From: Prochilodus magdalenae | Taxonomy: Eukaryota; Chordata; Actinopteri; Characiformes; Prochilodontidae | Reading direction: 5' to 3' | DNA length: 64,000 bases | Assembly: GCA_024036415.1 (NCBI GenBank) | Contig: JAMWET010000674.1 | Span: forward strand, 393,501 to 457,500 | Shown here: piece by piece, positions 1-15,100 of the stretch | Position numbering within the stretch: position 1 is the first letter of the stretch | Layout: every line of letters starts with the position of its first letter | Position numbers and translations under genes: made by a program | Notes under the pieces: generated by a model | Databases searched by the model: none | Seen by the model: only the letters and a program-made list of their open reading frames with translations | Told to the model about the DNA's origin: nothing

Positions 1-2598
<2,598 letters not shown>

Positions 2599-3377
2599 GG
2601 GGCAAGCAAAGTTGCGAACGCTTGTACAAAAAAAAAAAAACCTATAAATACTCCACACTATCCTGCCAGTTTGAAAAATGTAACGCCGTCCACAGAATTG
2701 TGATGCGGCCTACCTCACCCTCACAGCCAAAACTACTGAAAACGATCGTACTCACAACCTCCCCTCTAATCACCCTTGATAAACTGACCTGGACTTGAAC
2801 CTGACTTCAGCCCTACACACGTTCTTATTTCCATGTATGGCCACAGACTGCAAGTTCCGATACTACTGACCTACTGCTACCACTGCTGCCCCTATTATAA
2901 TACCCATAGATGGACGACTGTGTTATTAATGAGACTACTTTCTCCAGACCCCCTTATATCAGCAGCACACTCCGCAGGTCACCGTCTAAATCAAGTTTGT
3001 TCATAAACTCACTATGTGCATATTGTGTGAAACTTCCCAGTCATGTCTCCGAAGCCATTTGAGGGTTGCTAGCATGGTGTTTGGGGGGCATGCGCGTGAC
3101 ATTTGAATGTTGGGTTTGTATAGAGCTGCTTGCACTCCCTCTTTCTCTCTCTTGCGGAAATATGGGTTGGGTGTGTTAAAGGTTAGCAGGCTGGAATGCG
3201 GGTGCTAGCCAAGAGCTCCAGGTGTGATATTAGATTACACAAACCTCAGATTCTAGGAGGAGATTAAAGAGGAAAGCGATTACGCAGGTAACCCAAGCAC
3301 GTCAGTTCAGGAAGAACCGATAACCATCTGCAACATAAAACTTGATGTTATGATGTTATCATGGCACTACTGATGTA

Positions 3378-3705
3378 TAGGCGTATGCAGATGTTTGGAC
3401 ACTCGCAGTCAAATTGCAGGTTTTGCTGTTTTTCGAGGTGAAGGTAAGTTCTCTGAATGATAGGATTTCTGCACATTTTAGTGCACAACTTCTATTATTT
3501 GCTGGGGGGACCTGAAATATATGCCCGAGTTTTGCACAGGCCGCATTTTTATATCTGATTGTTTTTTTCCAATATGTTCAGAATTCAGAAAGTCACAAAA
3601 TGAAAACAAGATTTTTGCACTGAAGTGTGTTTTTGTAGGGGACGTGTTGAAAATCAACAAAACAAGCAATTTGACTGGAGAGCCCCAAAGTTTTGCACAT
3701 GACCG
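3378..3705. repeat. Possible decayed DNA-transposon-derived repeat
   Basis: Begins TATGCAGATGTTTGGACAC and ends near AAAGTTTTGCACATGACCGT, a style seen at the ends of dispersed fish repeats (recalled from family knowledge). No second copy was found in the window, so this rests on resemblance only. Confidence 0.3.
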
Positions 3706-4172
3706 TATTTAGACTAGAGCTTGAATATTGGCACACCTTCGTGAGAGCTTGGCGGTGGCTAAATTTGTCATTTTTCTTCCCTTTCATTTTATTTATTTTT
3801 TTAAAATAATGTACAACATTATTCTTCATCTGTTTTAACCTCAGTGATTCTTTATTTCAATGTTAGGACATCCACATTTGAAATAGTCAGCAAAACAATG
3901 TTGATTGCATGTATGACTTTGTATGATGTTTTGTGAGCATGAACGTAGCTAATCTCCATCTCCTTCACACTACTGATCGGTACGTTATGGTATTTATTTT
4001 AGGTTTTAGACGCTCCATTTGTCCTTTTTAGTGTCGTTAGGGCTCTCTTGTACTCCATAAGCAAAGCTAATGTACATAGAATTTTATTTTTTTGAAAGGT
4101 ACATTAATGTGTATATATCTTTGTCCTTTTAGAGTTTTGCTTTGATACTAAGCTAAAGTGTTGGGGAGGATG

Positions 4173-4201
4173 ATTATTATTATTATTATTATTATTATTA
4201 T
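4173..4201. repeat. (ATT)n microsatellite
   Basis: About ten ATT units in the acvr1b 3' UTR. Confidence 0.95.
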
Positions 4202-5759
4202 TTTCCTGTTTTGAGCTCAAGCTGTTGTAACAGCGATGGGACTTGCTGACGATCATGGCGGTATCAGTTGAGCTGCCAAATTGGTTTTCTTTCTTTCTTC
4301 TTTTTTTTTTTTTTGTTCAGGAGCTCCACAGTTTGTGTGTTGCTTTTCACTGTAACGTAACAGTGACTTATTTATCGATGTGCTTTTGGCAACGTACCCG
4401 TCAGCCATAAACACACTGTAGGAGCTGAGTGAACCTTTAATGTGCTAAATACTCGCAGGGAACCCGTCAGTTCGTCAGGACTGATTTTACCTGATGATAA
4501 ACTGAGACTTGATAAGCTGTTAGTCTTTTGAAACACTGGCGCGCTCCGTGTAATGACTCCTGTTGAAACTGAAGTTAGAGGAGTGGCTATTTTACACTGT
4601 ATTTTTTGACTACTGTACCCGAATTACTTTTCTATAATCGCTCAGTACTACTGCCCTGTTCTTGCTCACTCTCCTTTACTCTTCTTGATATGCAAGTTGT
4701 AAATAGTTTGTATAATGAATGATTTTTTGGATCCTACAGACAGTTCTGTTCTGTTATTGTAGCTTGCTGTATTTTTGTGATTTCTTTTTCTTTTCCTAGA
4801 TGAGTGTACACTCAGAGGTACTACTGATACTCGATCTTGAGGAAAGTAGAGGACTGAGTTCTAGTGCTTTATGTACCAGATTTCTGATATTTGCAGTATA
4901 GTTCATCAGTCTTAATGATAGGTGCACGGATACTCACAACTCAAATAGGAGAAATAGTCATGTTCAAGGATAATCTTTTTTTTTTTTTTTTTTTTTTTTT
5001 ACTTTCCTTTAAGATTTAAAGCCAACTTGGCATGAAATTGTTAATCAAAACCTCACCTATTGTGTATGTGAAAGCCAAAAATTAGAGGGTATGATGTTTT
5101 CTGTTGTTTTATTGTTTGATGTGTGTTTCAGGAAAGCAAAAAAAAAAAACCCAGACTTGTTTATTATACTGCATCATCCACTACTGAACAACGCACTACC
5201 ATAGAAATGTACTACTTAGGTTCGCACTACTGTCAGGGCTCTCCTGAGCTGAAACTGAGCAATGTCAGTCAATGATGATAAAGTTTGGGCTTTTTAGGTA
5301 CAAGTGAGAAAATCTCATGTTTTACCTCCATTTGATTTATGTACTGTTAAACAGTGGTATTTGTTTTCTATTCTGTCTTTGGTTTCAGCTCTCCCGCTGA
5401 AAGTGTATGTACATATATTTATAGCTTCCTGACAAAGTTTCTGCTGCTGGTGGGTTTTGGAGAAGTGAGCACTGTGAGGGTTGTAATAATATCTATGAAT
5501 TTAGGTCTGCTCCAGTTATGAATCTAATTCAGGAGACCTGTGTAGCTACGATACCTGAAATGCCGCGTCGTTATTAAAGTGCACAGGCCCGATACGGGCT
5601 CAGAGGTATTACTATGAGGAAAGGTGTGTTGTGTTGTACTATATTGAACTTTGACCCTGGAACCTGTCAGCTGCGTATAATCTCAGTGAGCTCCTAAACC
5701 CAAACGAGAGTCTTTTCAGGAATAGTTTCCAATCATGTACATAGGTAATATTATACAGT

Positions 5760-5765
5760 AATAAA
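5760..5765 (+). terminator. Candidate poly(A) signal AATAAA for acvr1b
   Basis: Canonical hexamer on the + strand, about 3.16 kb after the acvr1b stop, just before sequence that shows no further link to the gene. Transcript data would be needed to confirm use. Confidence 0.45.
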
Positions 5766-5785
5766 GACAGATTTTCCTACACGCC

Positions 5786-8570
5786 AGCCTCCTTGCTGTC
5801 TTCTTCCTCTGTGCAGTCAGGATCTCTTCACCAGCCCAGATGGTGAAATTCTCTTTATTCAATTCTTCTTTTAAGAATAAGAGGTCTAGAGAAGAGGTCT
5901 AGCATGTAAAGAGTCTTAGAAGTGCAAACATGTTCTTCACTGTCGGCCTCTTCTATGGAAACTGAACTGCAGAAACAGCCCATGGTGTCATGTCTTTTTA
6001 AAAAGCAACTCATTTGCATATATTCACTTATATATTTACCCATTAAGGCTACATACAGAACTTCAGCCTTTTAGTAGAAGCCCAGCAAAGCTTGAATGTA
6101 AAGTATATGATACAGCATGGCTTAAAACCCACCGACTGATCTGAGAACTGTGTGGGCTTGGCTCATGAGCAGCTTGAATAATGGCTCTCTGTGCATCACT
6201 TTCAGCCTCCTCCACCTCGCATACAGAGCTAGAGTCATCATCCTGCTTTTGTGTGATGTGAACAACAATAATCACTGAAGAACAGACGAAGCAGCGGGAA
6301 TGCAGGAATGGAAAAACGAACAGTGTTGGCATACGGCCAAACGAAAGAATGGGCTACAGACAGGTGGTCTAGCTTGCCAGATTTTGGTTACGCTGGGTTA
6401 GCTTTAGCTCACTGTGTTTCCCTGACTGTTATGTTTGGGCAACATACGCAAAAGACATCAATGCTTATGGAGGAGTCACCTTAGGATCAGGACCACCTGC
6501 TTCACGTGGAGAGGAGAGATTTCTGGTGAAGTTTGCCAGTCGTGTATTTGGTCACTGGAGCACTATTGAAAGGGTTTACTTAGGAAACACAGATATAGAT
6601 TTCCCATGTCTTTAAGTGATTATGCATGAGCTGCTTTTTGAACGAGGTGGAATACAGAATCAGAACAGAGCTCATAGATCAGTCTTCAAAGCCCAGGAAT
6701 AAAAAAAAATGACCTGTTTAAGGGACACTGAGAGAAGCTAGAAATGGGTCATGTAAAATGCTTTGGTACATTAAACCACATGAACAGAGGAGGACCTCAG
6801 GAAGAAAGCAGGGTAGTCGTTCTTTTTCGGGACTTCTGTATAATTAAATCCACATGTATGATGGTGATTTAGAGGGATCTGAAATGTAGTGTTGCATTCT
6901 GGAGAAACCAGAACACACCACACAGTGTTTAAAGGAGCAATATGTAAGATTTTAAATGGAAAACATTCAACAATTCAACATTCAAACAGTGTGTGTCAGA
7001 CCTCTGTCTACTAGAGTTAGCTTGCTAACCTGATAGCTCCTGCCTGTCCTGTCTGTAACTTTGTACCTCGAGAGGTGATAGTGACTCATTGTAGCATTAA
7101 ATTAAAACAGTCCAACATAAGAGGATGAAGATGTCGCACTGCCCCGACGGCGTACTCTACATTATTGTCAATCATGTTAAAGGTGCTGCTCCTGGTTAGA
7201 TCAGAACAGGTAGCCAATGAACAACGGAGTAAACACAATGATGGCTGAAGCTCTTAGCAAGCGACTGTTAAAAGCACTGCCTAAAAAGAAAGAAAAATCA
7301 AATAAAAGGAGTGTAAATACAGGGAAAAGCGAAGTTGGTGATGCTTTCCACCTTTAAAGATGCTCTTAAAGAGAAGTACAAAAACAAATGAACATTTCAG
7401 AAAACAAAATTACATAAGCAAAAACTATTTTACAAGATGTGAGACACTTTTACCAGTACCGAAACACTTTTGAGTTTGGGATGGTCGCGACGCTAAAGCA
7501 CGATTTATCCATTTGCGGGACGCATGTTAGCCAGCTGGCACGCTTCTGTTTATCCTGTGGAAAGTCTTTATAGAGTTTTTAAAAGAGCAGACGGAGGAAA
7601 GAGACAAACAGACGATATCTAAACCACATGGGCTACAAAAAGCGGACTGCCCACTTACTTTCTTTAACATTTTCAAGTCTAAGTAGTTCAGATGTCGCCT
7701 GTTATTATTTCCACCCACTTCGTCCACTGCTAAACAGTTTGATTGACAGTCTGCAACAAGCACTTCCTGTGTTAGACCTACCCCTTCCTTCAGAATTTGC
7801 AGTTTGTAAAAGTGATTCACGTCTTGTAAATTCGTTTCTGAAATGTTAAATGTCTTGCACTTCTCGGCCACCGCAGTGAGATGAAGTTGAATGCTGAAGT
7901 TGCACCATCCGTTCTAGACTGGTAAGAAGGTAGGGGTTGGGAGAGGGGTAGGGGGCAGCAATCTGATGACGCGTTTGAATTTAATAGGTTGCCTTATCTT
8001 ACAGATTGCTCTTTCCAAGGCTTCAAAAGCTACTTCACAGAGCGCATTAATATCTGCACTGCTGACATCATGACCACAAATTCCTGTCAGTGCTGTCGTA
8101 AACTCTGAATGACTCAATGGGGGAATTATGCTACATAAATAGACTCTATGTCTGTTATACTGTAACCCCCTCATTTTGTGAACCCAGGAGACATGCATCA
8201 TTCACTGCTCCTTGTCCTGTCCAAAGTCTAACAGGAGTAACACATACACCAAACCTGCACACAAATAAAACATTACTGCATAGCTGAGAGGAACAGTTTA
8301 ACAAAGAAAGAATTATCCTCCAACCTTTAACCTGAGCCATTCTCTTACATAAGGATTATTTACTGCCTGAGATGATAGTCAGGGATCAACATAATGCGAC
8401 CTTACGCCTGACTTTCTTTCTCACATATCTTCTTCTTTAGGCCACTTCTTTCAGTCTTTATCACAACAACAACGCTGTTAAAGTCTTTCCAGGCACTGCA
8501 ATATTTCTATAACCCAACATGAACACAGGAAACGAATGCCTTTTAAGAGAAAACAAAACATTTATTTTAC
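5786..8570. other. Intergenic interval between the converging acvr1b and prkag1 genes
   Basis: No exon with family similarity or good splice context was recognised. Its main content is the TTAA-flanked MITE copy A (6929 to about 8020). The remainder looks like AT-rich unique sequence. Confidence 0.5.
6929..8020. repeat. TTAA-flanked MITE, copy A
   Basis: Starts with TTAA then AGGAGCAATATGTAAGATTT. Its right end is degenerate, with TTACAGATTGCTCTTTCC as the reverse complement of the start. Internal text such as GCCAATGAA and AATGATGGCTGAAGCTCTTAGCAAGCGACTGTTA recurs, in short conserved blocks, in copies B (46083) and C (58836). No transposase is visible, so it is non-autonomous. The TTAA flanks fit piggyBac-type insertion, which is inference. 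Confidence 0.65.
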
Positions 8571-8892
8571 TCATGCATTAAATTATAAATTGACATAAGG
8601 AATATAAAATGTTTTGGAAGTATTTACAAATACTTGTATACATATTTGTTTGATTAAAGAAAGAATACAATAAAAAGAGAAAGTAATAATATGGTGGCTG
8701 AAATTGCCTTCCACTCCTGTTCCCGTGGCGAGTAAAGCAAAACGTGCCAATATTCCATGGTCTTGATATACAGATCTATCACTCTTGCTTAAGCAGTCAT
8801 TTAACATCAGCCCACGGGCCTTTAAACCCCACTGTATCGACTTCAATTGTATTCTTACTGGTTTCAGTTTTGAAGATCTTCAGGAATGTTTG

Positions 8893-9402
8893 AAGGGGAC
8901 CTATAATGCTCGCTCCAGCGCTCCTAATTGTATTTTTGGGCTTTGTTAGAACAGATTCACGTTTCCGTGTTCCTAAAACACAAAATTTTACATCAGTTTT
9001 CACCCTCTGTCTGAAACGCTCTGTTAGAGCTCCTGTGTCTTTAAGCCACGCCTTCTAATGAGGCTAGAATTTTTTTTTTTTTTTTACATTTACTGTTATA
9101 GGTTCCGCCCCATGTCTACTCTAACAAGAGCATCAGTCCTGTATCAGTTTGAGTTGAACATTAGGTGTGCCATGCTTTCTGGTAGGCGGGCAGTAAGGAC
9201 TTTTACTAGATGACATCACCTTGTAACAGAGAAAAGGACTGGAATTCCAACAGGGTGTTTGAGGCAGGTGAGAAAAGTGATTTCTGTGGGAGAGAGATTC
9301 TCTTTCTGGTATGTATTTTGCAGATGGTTTACATGCACAAAAACTACATAGCACACTAAAGGAAAGGGAACAACTAGGAAAGCATAACAGGTTCCCTTTA
9401 AC
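8893..9402. repeat. MITE with imperfect terminal inverted repeats
   Basis: The left end AAGGGGACCTATAATGC mirrors the right end, whose reverse complement begins TTAAAGGGAACCTGTTATGC. A fragment with the same inner text (TTTGCAAATGGTTTACATG and GAAAGTG nearby) occurs at about 55610-55720 in an erbb3 intron. No open frame is present. Confidence 0.6.
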
Positions 9403-12116
9403 ACAGCAGAGCAAAACCCTATAATCATCTTTCATGCACTTTCTACATTAATAGGTCCCATAAACTCTGTCTAAGGGTTGAAAAGTCATGTTAAATCAAA
9501 TCCTCAAGTGTTTGATGGCTCTGGACATATTTAAAAACGGGGTGGAAAAACAGAGAAACTGTACTTAAGTGATTGTTTGGGTACTACATATAGTCTTAAT
9601 TAAAAATGGAAAATACACAGCTAAAAACATACTCAATTCAGCATTTAACACATTTAATATTCAGTCTATAAAAAGGAAATGTTTTAACAGGCAAACCTTG
9701 CATTCATGTATCTTTAACACCAGGCATGATCTGACTGCATTCTACATAAACAAAACTAGCTATGCTAATGAGTTGTACAGGTCCTTGTACAAAGGAATTA
9801 CCATGCTTTTGGTTTCTCACATTGATATTAATGTGACTATTTGCAAAACTGCTCTTGATCTCCCAGTGTGAATAATACTCGGGTAAAGTATGCGTATTCC
9901 AAAATAATAATTAGGTAAAGAAACAAAGTACAATCACTTACGTATTTTCCACCCCTGTCCAACAATAACAAACTACATGGATTATTTGAGGACACCAGAC
10001 AGTTACTTTCACTTGTTCCATAATAAACCCTTTTAAAATGCTGTACAATAGGACGATCAACTATACCGCCTAAGCCATTACGTTCCGATCAAAATCATTA
10101 AAGGAAATGAAAGCAAAATGATGTGTTTCCAGTAAAATAATAAGAACCAATAACTCATGATTATATTTCTATATTCTGTTTAACAATGTTAAAGCATACT
10201 AAAACAGTAAAATCCATACTTTAACTTCACATTGTGAGGGCACAAAAAGTAGTTCTGTTTAAGTGCAGTCCAGTTTTCAGAGCAAACAGGAATTCCTGTG
10301 CATTGATTGTATGCTTGGGTCCCCATCTCAGAAGCAAAGAGTGGCTGATGTTAACAGTGCAGGGAGATCATGTTACCGAAACTACCAGTGACCAGCTTAC
10401 AACAGAGTATTTTCCAGGGTCCATGTGTCTCAAACATCGTGTAATGTGTGCTTATCTAATTCACATAGATTAAAAAAAGGTGTATAAAGCAATAAGTCAC
10501 TTCAAGCTGTGCGGTTTTGTGATTTAAATCACAGAGACAGGTGTTCTACTGTTTTACAAAAACAGCAGACTACAAATTATTCTCTAAACACGTTGTATTT
10601 TATCATATGTTAAGTCTTTATGAATGTTAATACACATAAACAAGTACTCCTTCAAGAAACATAGATCCTTTACCAACCATGAACTGCTGAATGAGAATTG
10701 CTGCCTCCAAAACTACATACTACCATACTATGTAGCATGTTAAAAGAAATACACCAACATTAGAAATCCCTTCATTCATGTAGCATGTGTAGTACAGTAG
10801 TATGTGGTTTTGGACACAGCTTATATGTAACCTTTTACTTTCGCAAATGTGAACCATCATGTTCAAAAGATCAGATCTGAGCAAAAAAACTGATCTGAGT
10901 AATGAGGTTTGTAATGTGAACGCCGCCTTAACGCAAGCCTGTTATACTAAAAACAGTTTTAGCCTGTTAGCTAGGTGACCAGCCATGCAAGCAGCCAGAG
11001 ACCTTGTAGAGACTTTGGAGCAGCACTACAGTCTAAGATTATTTCTTAAACAGCACTCTTGGTGATGTTTCACAGTAATGAGTTCAGTTGCGAGATCTGT
11101 ACATCGAGTGTTTCATAATAGCTGCAAACACGGCTCAGCCAATCAGATTTTGGGGCCGGAACTGCTGGATCCAGAACTGTAATTTTCACTGAGGGACTTG
11201 TCTGATAATGTCAGGGTCATATGAAAATATGTCTCTCTCTACTTTTTCATGAACTGCCTTTAACACTGTGAGAGCACTGCACGGTAGACAGTCCAAAATC
11301 AACAGGGATTAAAATCGTTCTATATTTGAATTTAGAAACTTAATTTCCTTTTCTTGTAAAGTTACTATTTTGAAGATAAAAGGTTTCGTTATAATGTGTA
11401 ATACAACCCTAGATGTGGGAGTTAGTTATATTAGTTTTTCCCTCTACATCAACTACACTGTTAGTTTCAAGAACACTCAAACGATTTCTTACTGTTCTTT
11501 ACATCCCAAACACCAAATAGCCGTTTTCTGGGCACAACTGAGGGGGGCCACAAACAGGTCTTCACAGGACATACTAAACTAAATGCCCATTAACATCAGT
11601 TCAGCCACATTTCTTAATACTTTCAGAAACAAGGAAATGGATTGTCTATAGATGGAACTGATGTATTGGTAACACATCATTTGCCACTTTTTCAGCTACA
11701 CTCTTGGAGAACGCATGAAGATAAAAACTGCCGAAGTGGCAGAACTGAATGGGGCTTATAGCTGCTTTAGGTTTGTGGGTTCACGATTTTTGTGTGTGCT
11801 TTGCCGTGGCTACAGTTGTGCGTTCTTTCCCTATCGCCTGCATTTGTATTGCTGAATTCTCCTTCACGTTGGCTCTCGACTTGGTGCAAGAGGAAGAAAG
11901 AGAGAAAAGAGGGTGAGCTTATCTTTTCCTCCAGGACAGCTTCTGTTCACAAGCAACAGGGCAATATCAAAAATGGTCTGTTTCATTGTTTCCTAAAAGC
12001 CCAGGTTTACTGGAGATTTAGATCTGCCCGCTACGATTTGATGATTCCTTGCTGATACATATTTTTCTCACTTGGCTGTTAAAAATGCTTTAGGCTTCTC
12101 ATGCTCCTCCTCTCTT

Positions 12117-12141
12117 TCTTCTTCTTCTTCTTCTTCTTCTT
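12117..12141. repeat. (TTC)n microsatellite
   Basis: About eight TTC units just downstream of the prkag1 stop. Confidence 0.9.
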
Positions 12142-12172
12142 GTCTTATATCCCAGGTGAAAGAGTGATGTGC

Positions 12173-12178
12173 TTTATT
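12173..12178 (-). terminator. Poly(A) signal AATAAA overlapping the prkag1 stop codon
   Basis: On the minus strand the text reads GCTTAATAAAGC: stop TAA at 12179-12177 shares bases with AATAAA at 12178-12173. If used, the 3' UTR would be only some tens of bases. A downstream alternative is at 8571-8576. Confidence 0.4.
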
Positions 12179-15100
12179 AAGCAGTCCCTGGATAAAAAAA
12201 AAAAGTCTCATGCTTCTTCAGAGTATCAAATAACATATTGTTTGGAATAAATGAAAGCTAACAGTGTAGGGGAAATTAACAGATATGAGTAACCTCTATA
12301 TACTATACAGTATTTTAAAGAGGTTATACCATTGTCTCCGTTGGTCAGCACTAGAGCCTGCAGAATATCTGAGAGAGAAACGATGCCCTTCACCACCTCA
12401 TGATCATCTACTATCACCAACCTATGTACCTGAAAGAGTGTGAAAAACAGATAAATTATTTGATTACTGTTGGCAGTTGACTGAGTAAATAAAGTGGAAA
12501 CTTGTTGTTTTGAACTTATCGGGTATCAGATTTCATTAATTCTATCTCCAAACAGTCAACTGACAATATGCTAATTGATTATATTGATTTTGGTCAATCT
12601 GTGCTGCATTACATAAATAAGCCAGTTTACTGCAACTGTATTTCTACAGGGCTCAGGGCTTAACCTCAATTCTGATCTGGGACAAATGAAAGTGTCAGAC
12701 AAGTGGATAATAAAATTACTTGACTGACTGGACAATGTTAAAAATACAAACAGTCTTTTTTAGTTTTACAAAACAGTATTAAACATGTTTTCAGAGGACA
12801 GTGATTAAGCATATTCCTTACATGTGCAGAGCAGGGTTGAATAATTAAAAGAAAATATGTCCCATGTTGTGAATACAATTTAAAATCAATTCTCTACAAA
12901 TTCTATAAATCTCCAGGGCTTTTCTTTTGACAAATCAAGGAGACATCCACATCTGTTTTTTTTTTCTTTTTAATTGTGGCTTGAACACTGTCTCAGATTA
13001 GGCCAAATAACCCAACTAGTTAAGACACTGTTGATTAATGCAGGATATAAGCATAAGTAGTTATGTATGTACATTAAACAAAACTGAAGGCCTCACTTCA
13101 GTTCATCAGTCAGAATGATGTAGCACTTTCTCCTTATGTTATGTAAACAGGCAACATATTTTCCATTCAGTTTAAAATGCTTGTTTTGGCAGCTGAAAAG
13201 CACATGCTATTTATGTTGCCTATAAAGTGTTAGTATCATTGTGTTTCATGTTTCCAATTAGCTCTCAGGACAGTAATAATGATAATAAAAATGATCTACT
13301 ACTACTCCTACTACTACACCACTGCAAAAAAAAAACAAAACTGAAATAATCTCGCCAACCAACAAAATCTCTTTCCGTGTAAGGCCACTTGGAGTTGTGA
13401 TTTATCTTACCTCTGCCTCCACCAGTCTGTTGATGATGGCCTCCAGAGTCTCATGTGCTTGGCAGGTGAGAACTCCCTCAAAGTACTGGGAGCGATGCTT
13501 AAGAGCCTTGGTCACAGTAATGTCCAGATTATTATATGTCTTCTCTGCAGCCAGATTCTGTCAATGTAAGAGAGAAATAGCCACATGGACACACAGACTT
13601 AAACTGCGGGTGAAGACCTTTTCCCGACTGATCAATATTCAAGCCGGAGGCTGCAAATAGACACCAGTAGCCTAAATCGACCCAGTGCTATTACCACACA
13701 GATGCACACAAATAAACCTCACCAAGCACTCACTGAGAACTATACAGAGTTGAGAAACCTACTATTACGTCAAACTTGGAGTAGATGTCGACCACTCTTC
13801 CTGTGTGGTGAAGGGGGGAGGGGGAAGGTGGAAAGAAGACAGAAAAAAAGAATGATTAACAGCCAGTAAAGCATAATGAGGTAAATGATGATGCCAGTAA
13901 AATATACACGTCTCTGTCCCGAAACCAGCTCTCAACTTTCACACTAGCAGCTCACTTACCATTATCATCAACCACAGGCAGAGCAGAGACCCTCTGTTCC
14001 ACAAAGATCCCCAGTGCAGTGTACAGAGGAGTGTCAGCGTGGACCACAGCAATGTTCTGGAATGTTCCAATATTAAGCTCCTCCAGAGTTTGTGAAAGGA
14101 ACACTGGTCTGGGCATCTCTGAAATCTGAAAGGAGCAAAACAGAGATAAAAAACTAGTTTAAAGCATTTGGGAATACCAAACAAGATTTACAACTTAACT
14201 TACTGTCACAAATCATGAAATTTGCCCTGATTATTACATATTTCTAATGTGTAAACACCCACACCTCAAAACAGGCAGAACACAGTTAGACCTGCTCTGT
14301 GTGACTAAAATGGTTGTGTACAATACATGTGCATTACAATGAATTTTGAAGGAATTTAAAACCCCAGGGAGAACAGAGATTATATAGGCAAAAATGTCTG
14401 AAAGATACTAAACCTGTGAAATTGTATACATACAGCAAAGTGCGAATGAAATATGTAAAAAACATTATATAAAATACACCTGATATGACTGAAAACTGCA
14501 TGTACTGCTAAACGGACAGATGAAGCCACACATGAATAAATGTACAATCAGATGTGCAGACGGATAGACACAAACTGTTTTGTGATGACAGGGCAACAGA
14601 CGTTAGTTTTGCGACTGGTTAGCAAACTCTTACGGAAGCGTTACTCAAGATTAGGACTGCCCAGTTTACATTGAGAGAAGAGAAATATGTTGAAATACAG
14701 CAGACTTTGGGAAGGTGTTCATAAGATATACATGTATAACAAAGCAAAATGAGGAGAAACAAGATTAATTAGAAATAATACACACGAGCAGGTTGCCTGG
14801 GGCTTATTTAGAGACCACTCTTGAACTATCACAGTAAAATATATATATTATTATCTTAAATAACATTCCTTACTCTACAAAAAACATGTATCTATATCTA
14901 TTGTGATTACTTTTTATTTTTTAGCATCATCTGAACAAAACAAAAGAATTTTCAAAAACTTTTATGATAAATAGGCAGATAGAAAAGTTTCAGAATTATT
15001 TTAAATAAGAAACTGCTATAAAAGTCATAAACATTCTTGTCTTCTCATGTGAATGTACTGCTTTTGAGACATGTTTTGAAACAGTAGCGATGAGTGTCAC

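Larger units (their letters stand above)
2599..5785 (+). other. Probable 3' UTR of acvr1b
   Basis: No coding signal follows the stop. A canonical AATAAA at 5760-5765 is the best candidate polyadenylation site, which would give a 3' UTR of about 3.2 kb. The stretch is AT-rich, holds an ATT microsatellite (4173-4201) and a T-tract (4976-5000), and contains a possible decayed DNA repeat around 3378-3705. The UTR end is inferred from the signal only. Confidence 0.5.
8571..12176 (-). other. Possible long 3' UTR of prkag1, or intergenic DNA
   Basis: Two readings are possible. A poly(A) signal overlaps the prkag1 stop (12173-12178), or transcription runs on to the minus-strand AATAAA at 8571-8576, which is followed by a T-rich downstream stretch. 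The interval holds a MITE (8893-9402) and otherwise AT-rich sequence with no recognised exon. Confidence 0.35.
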
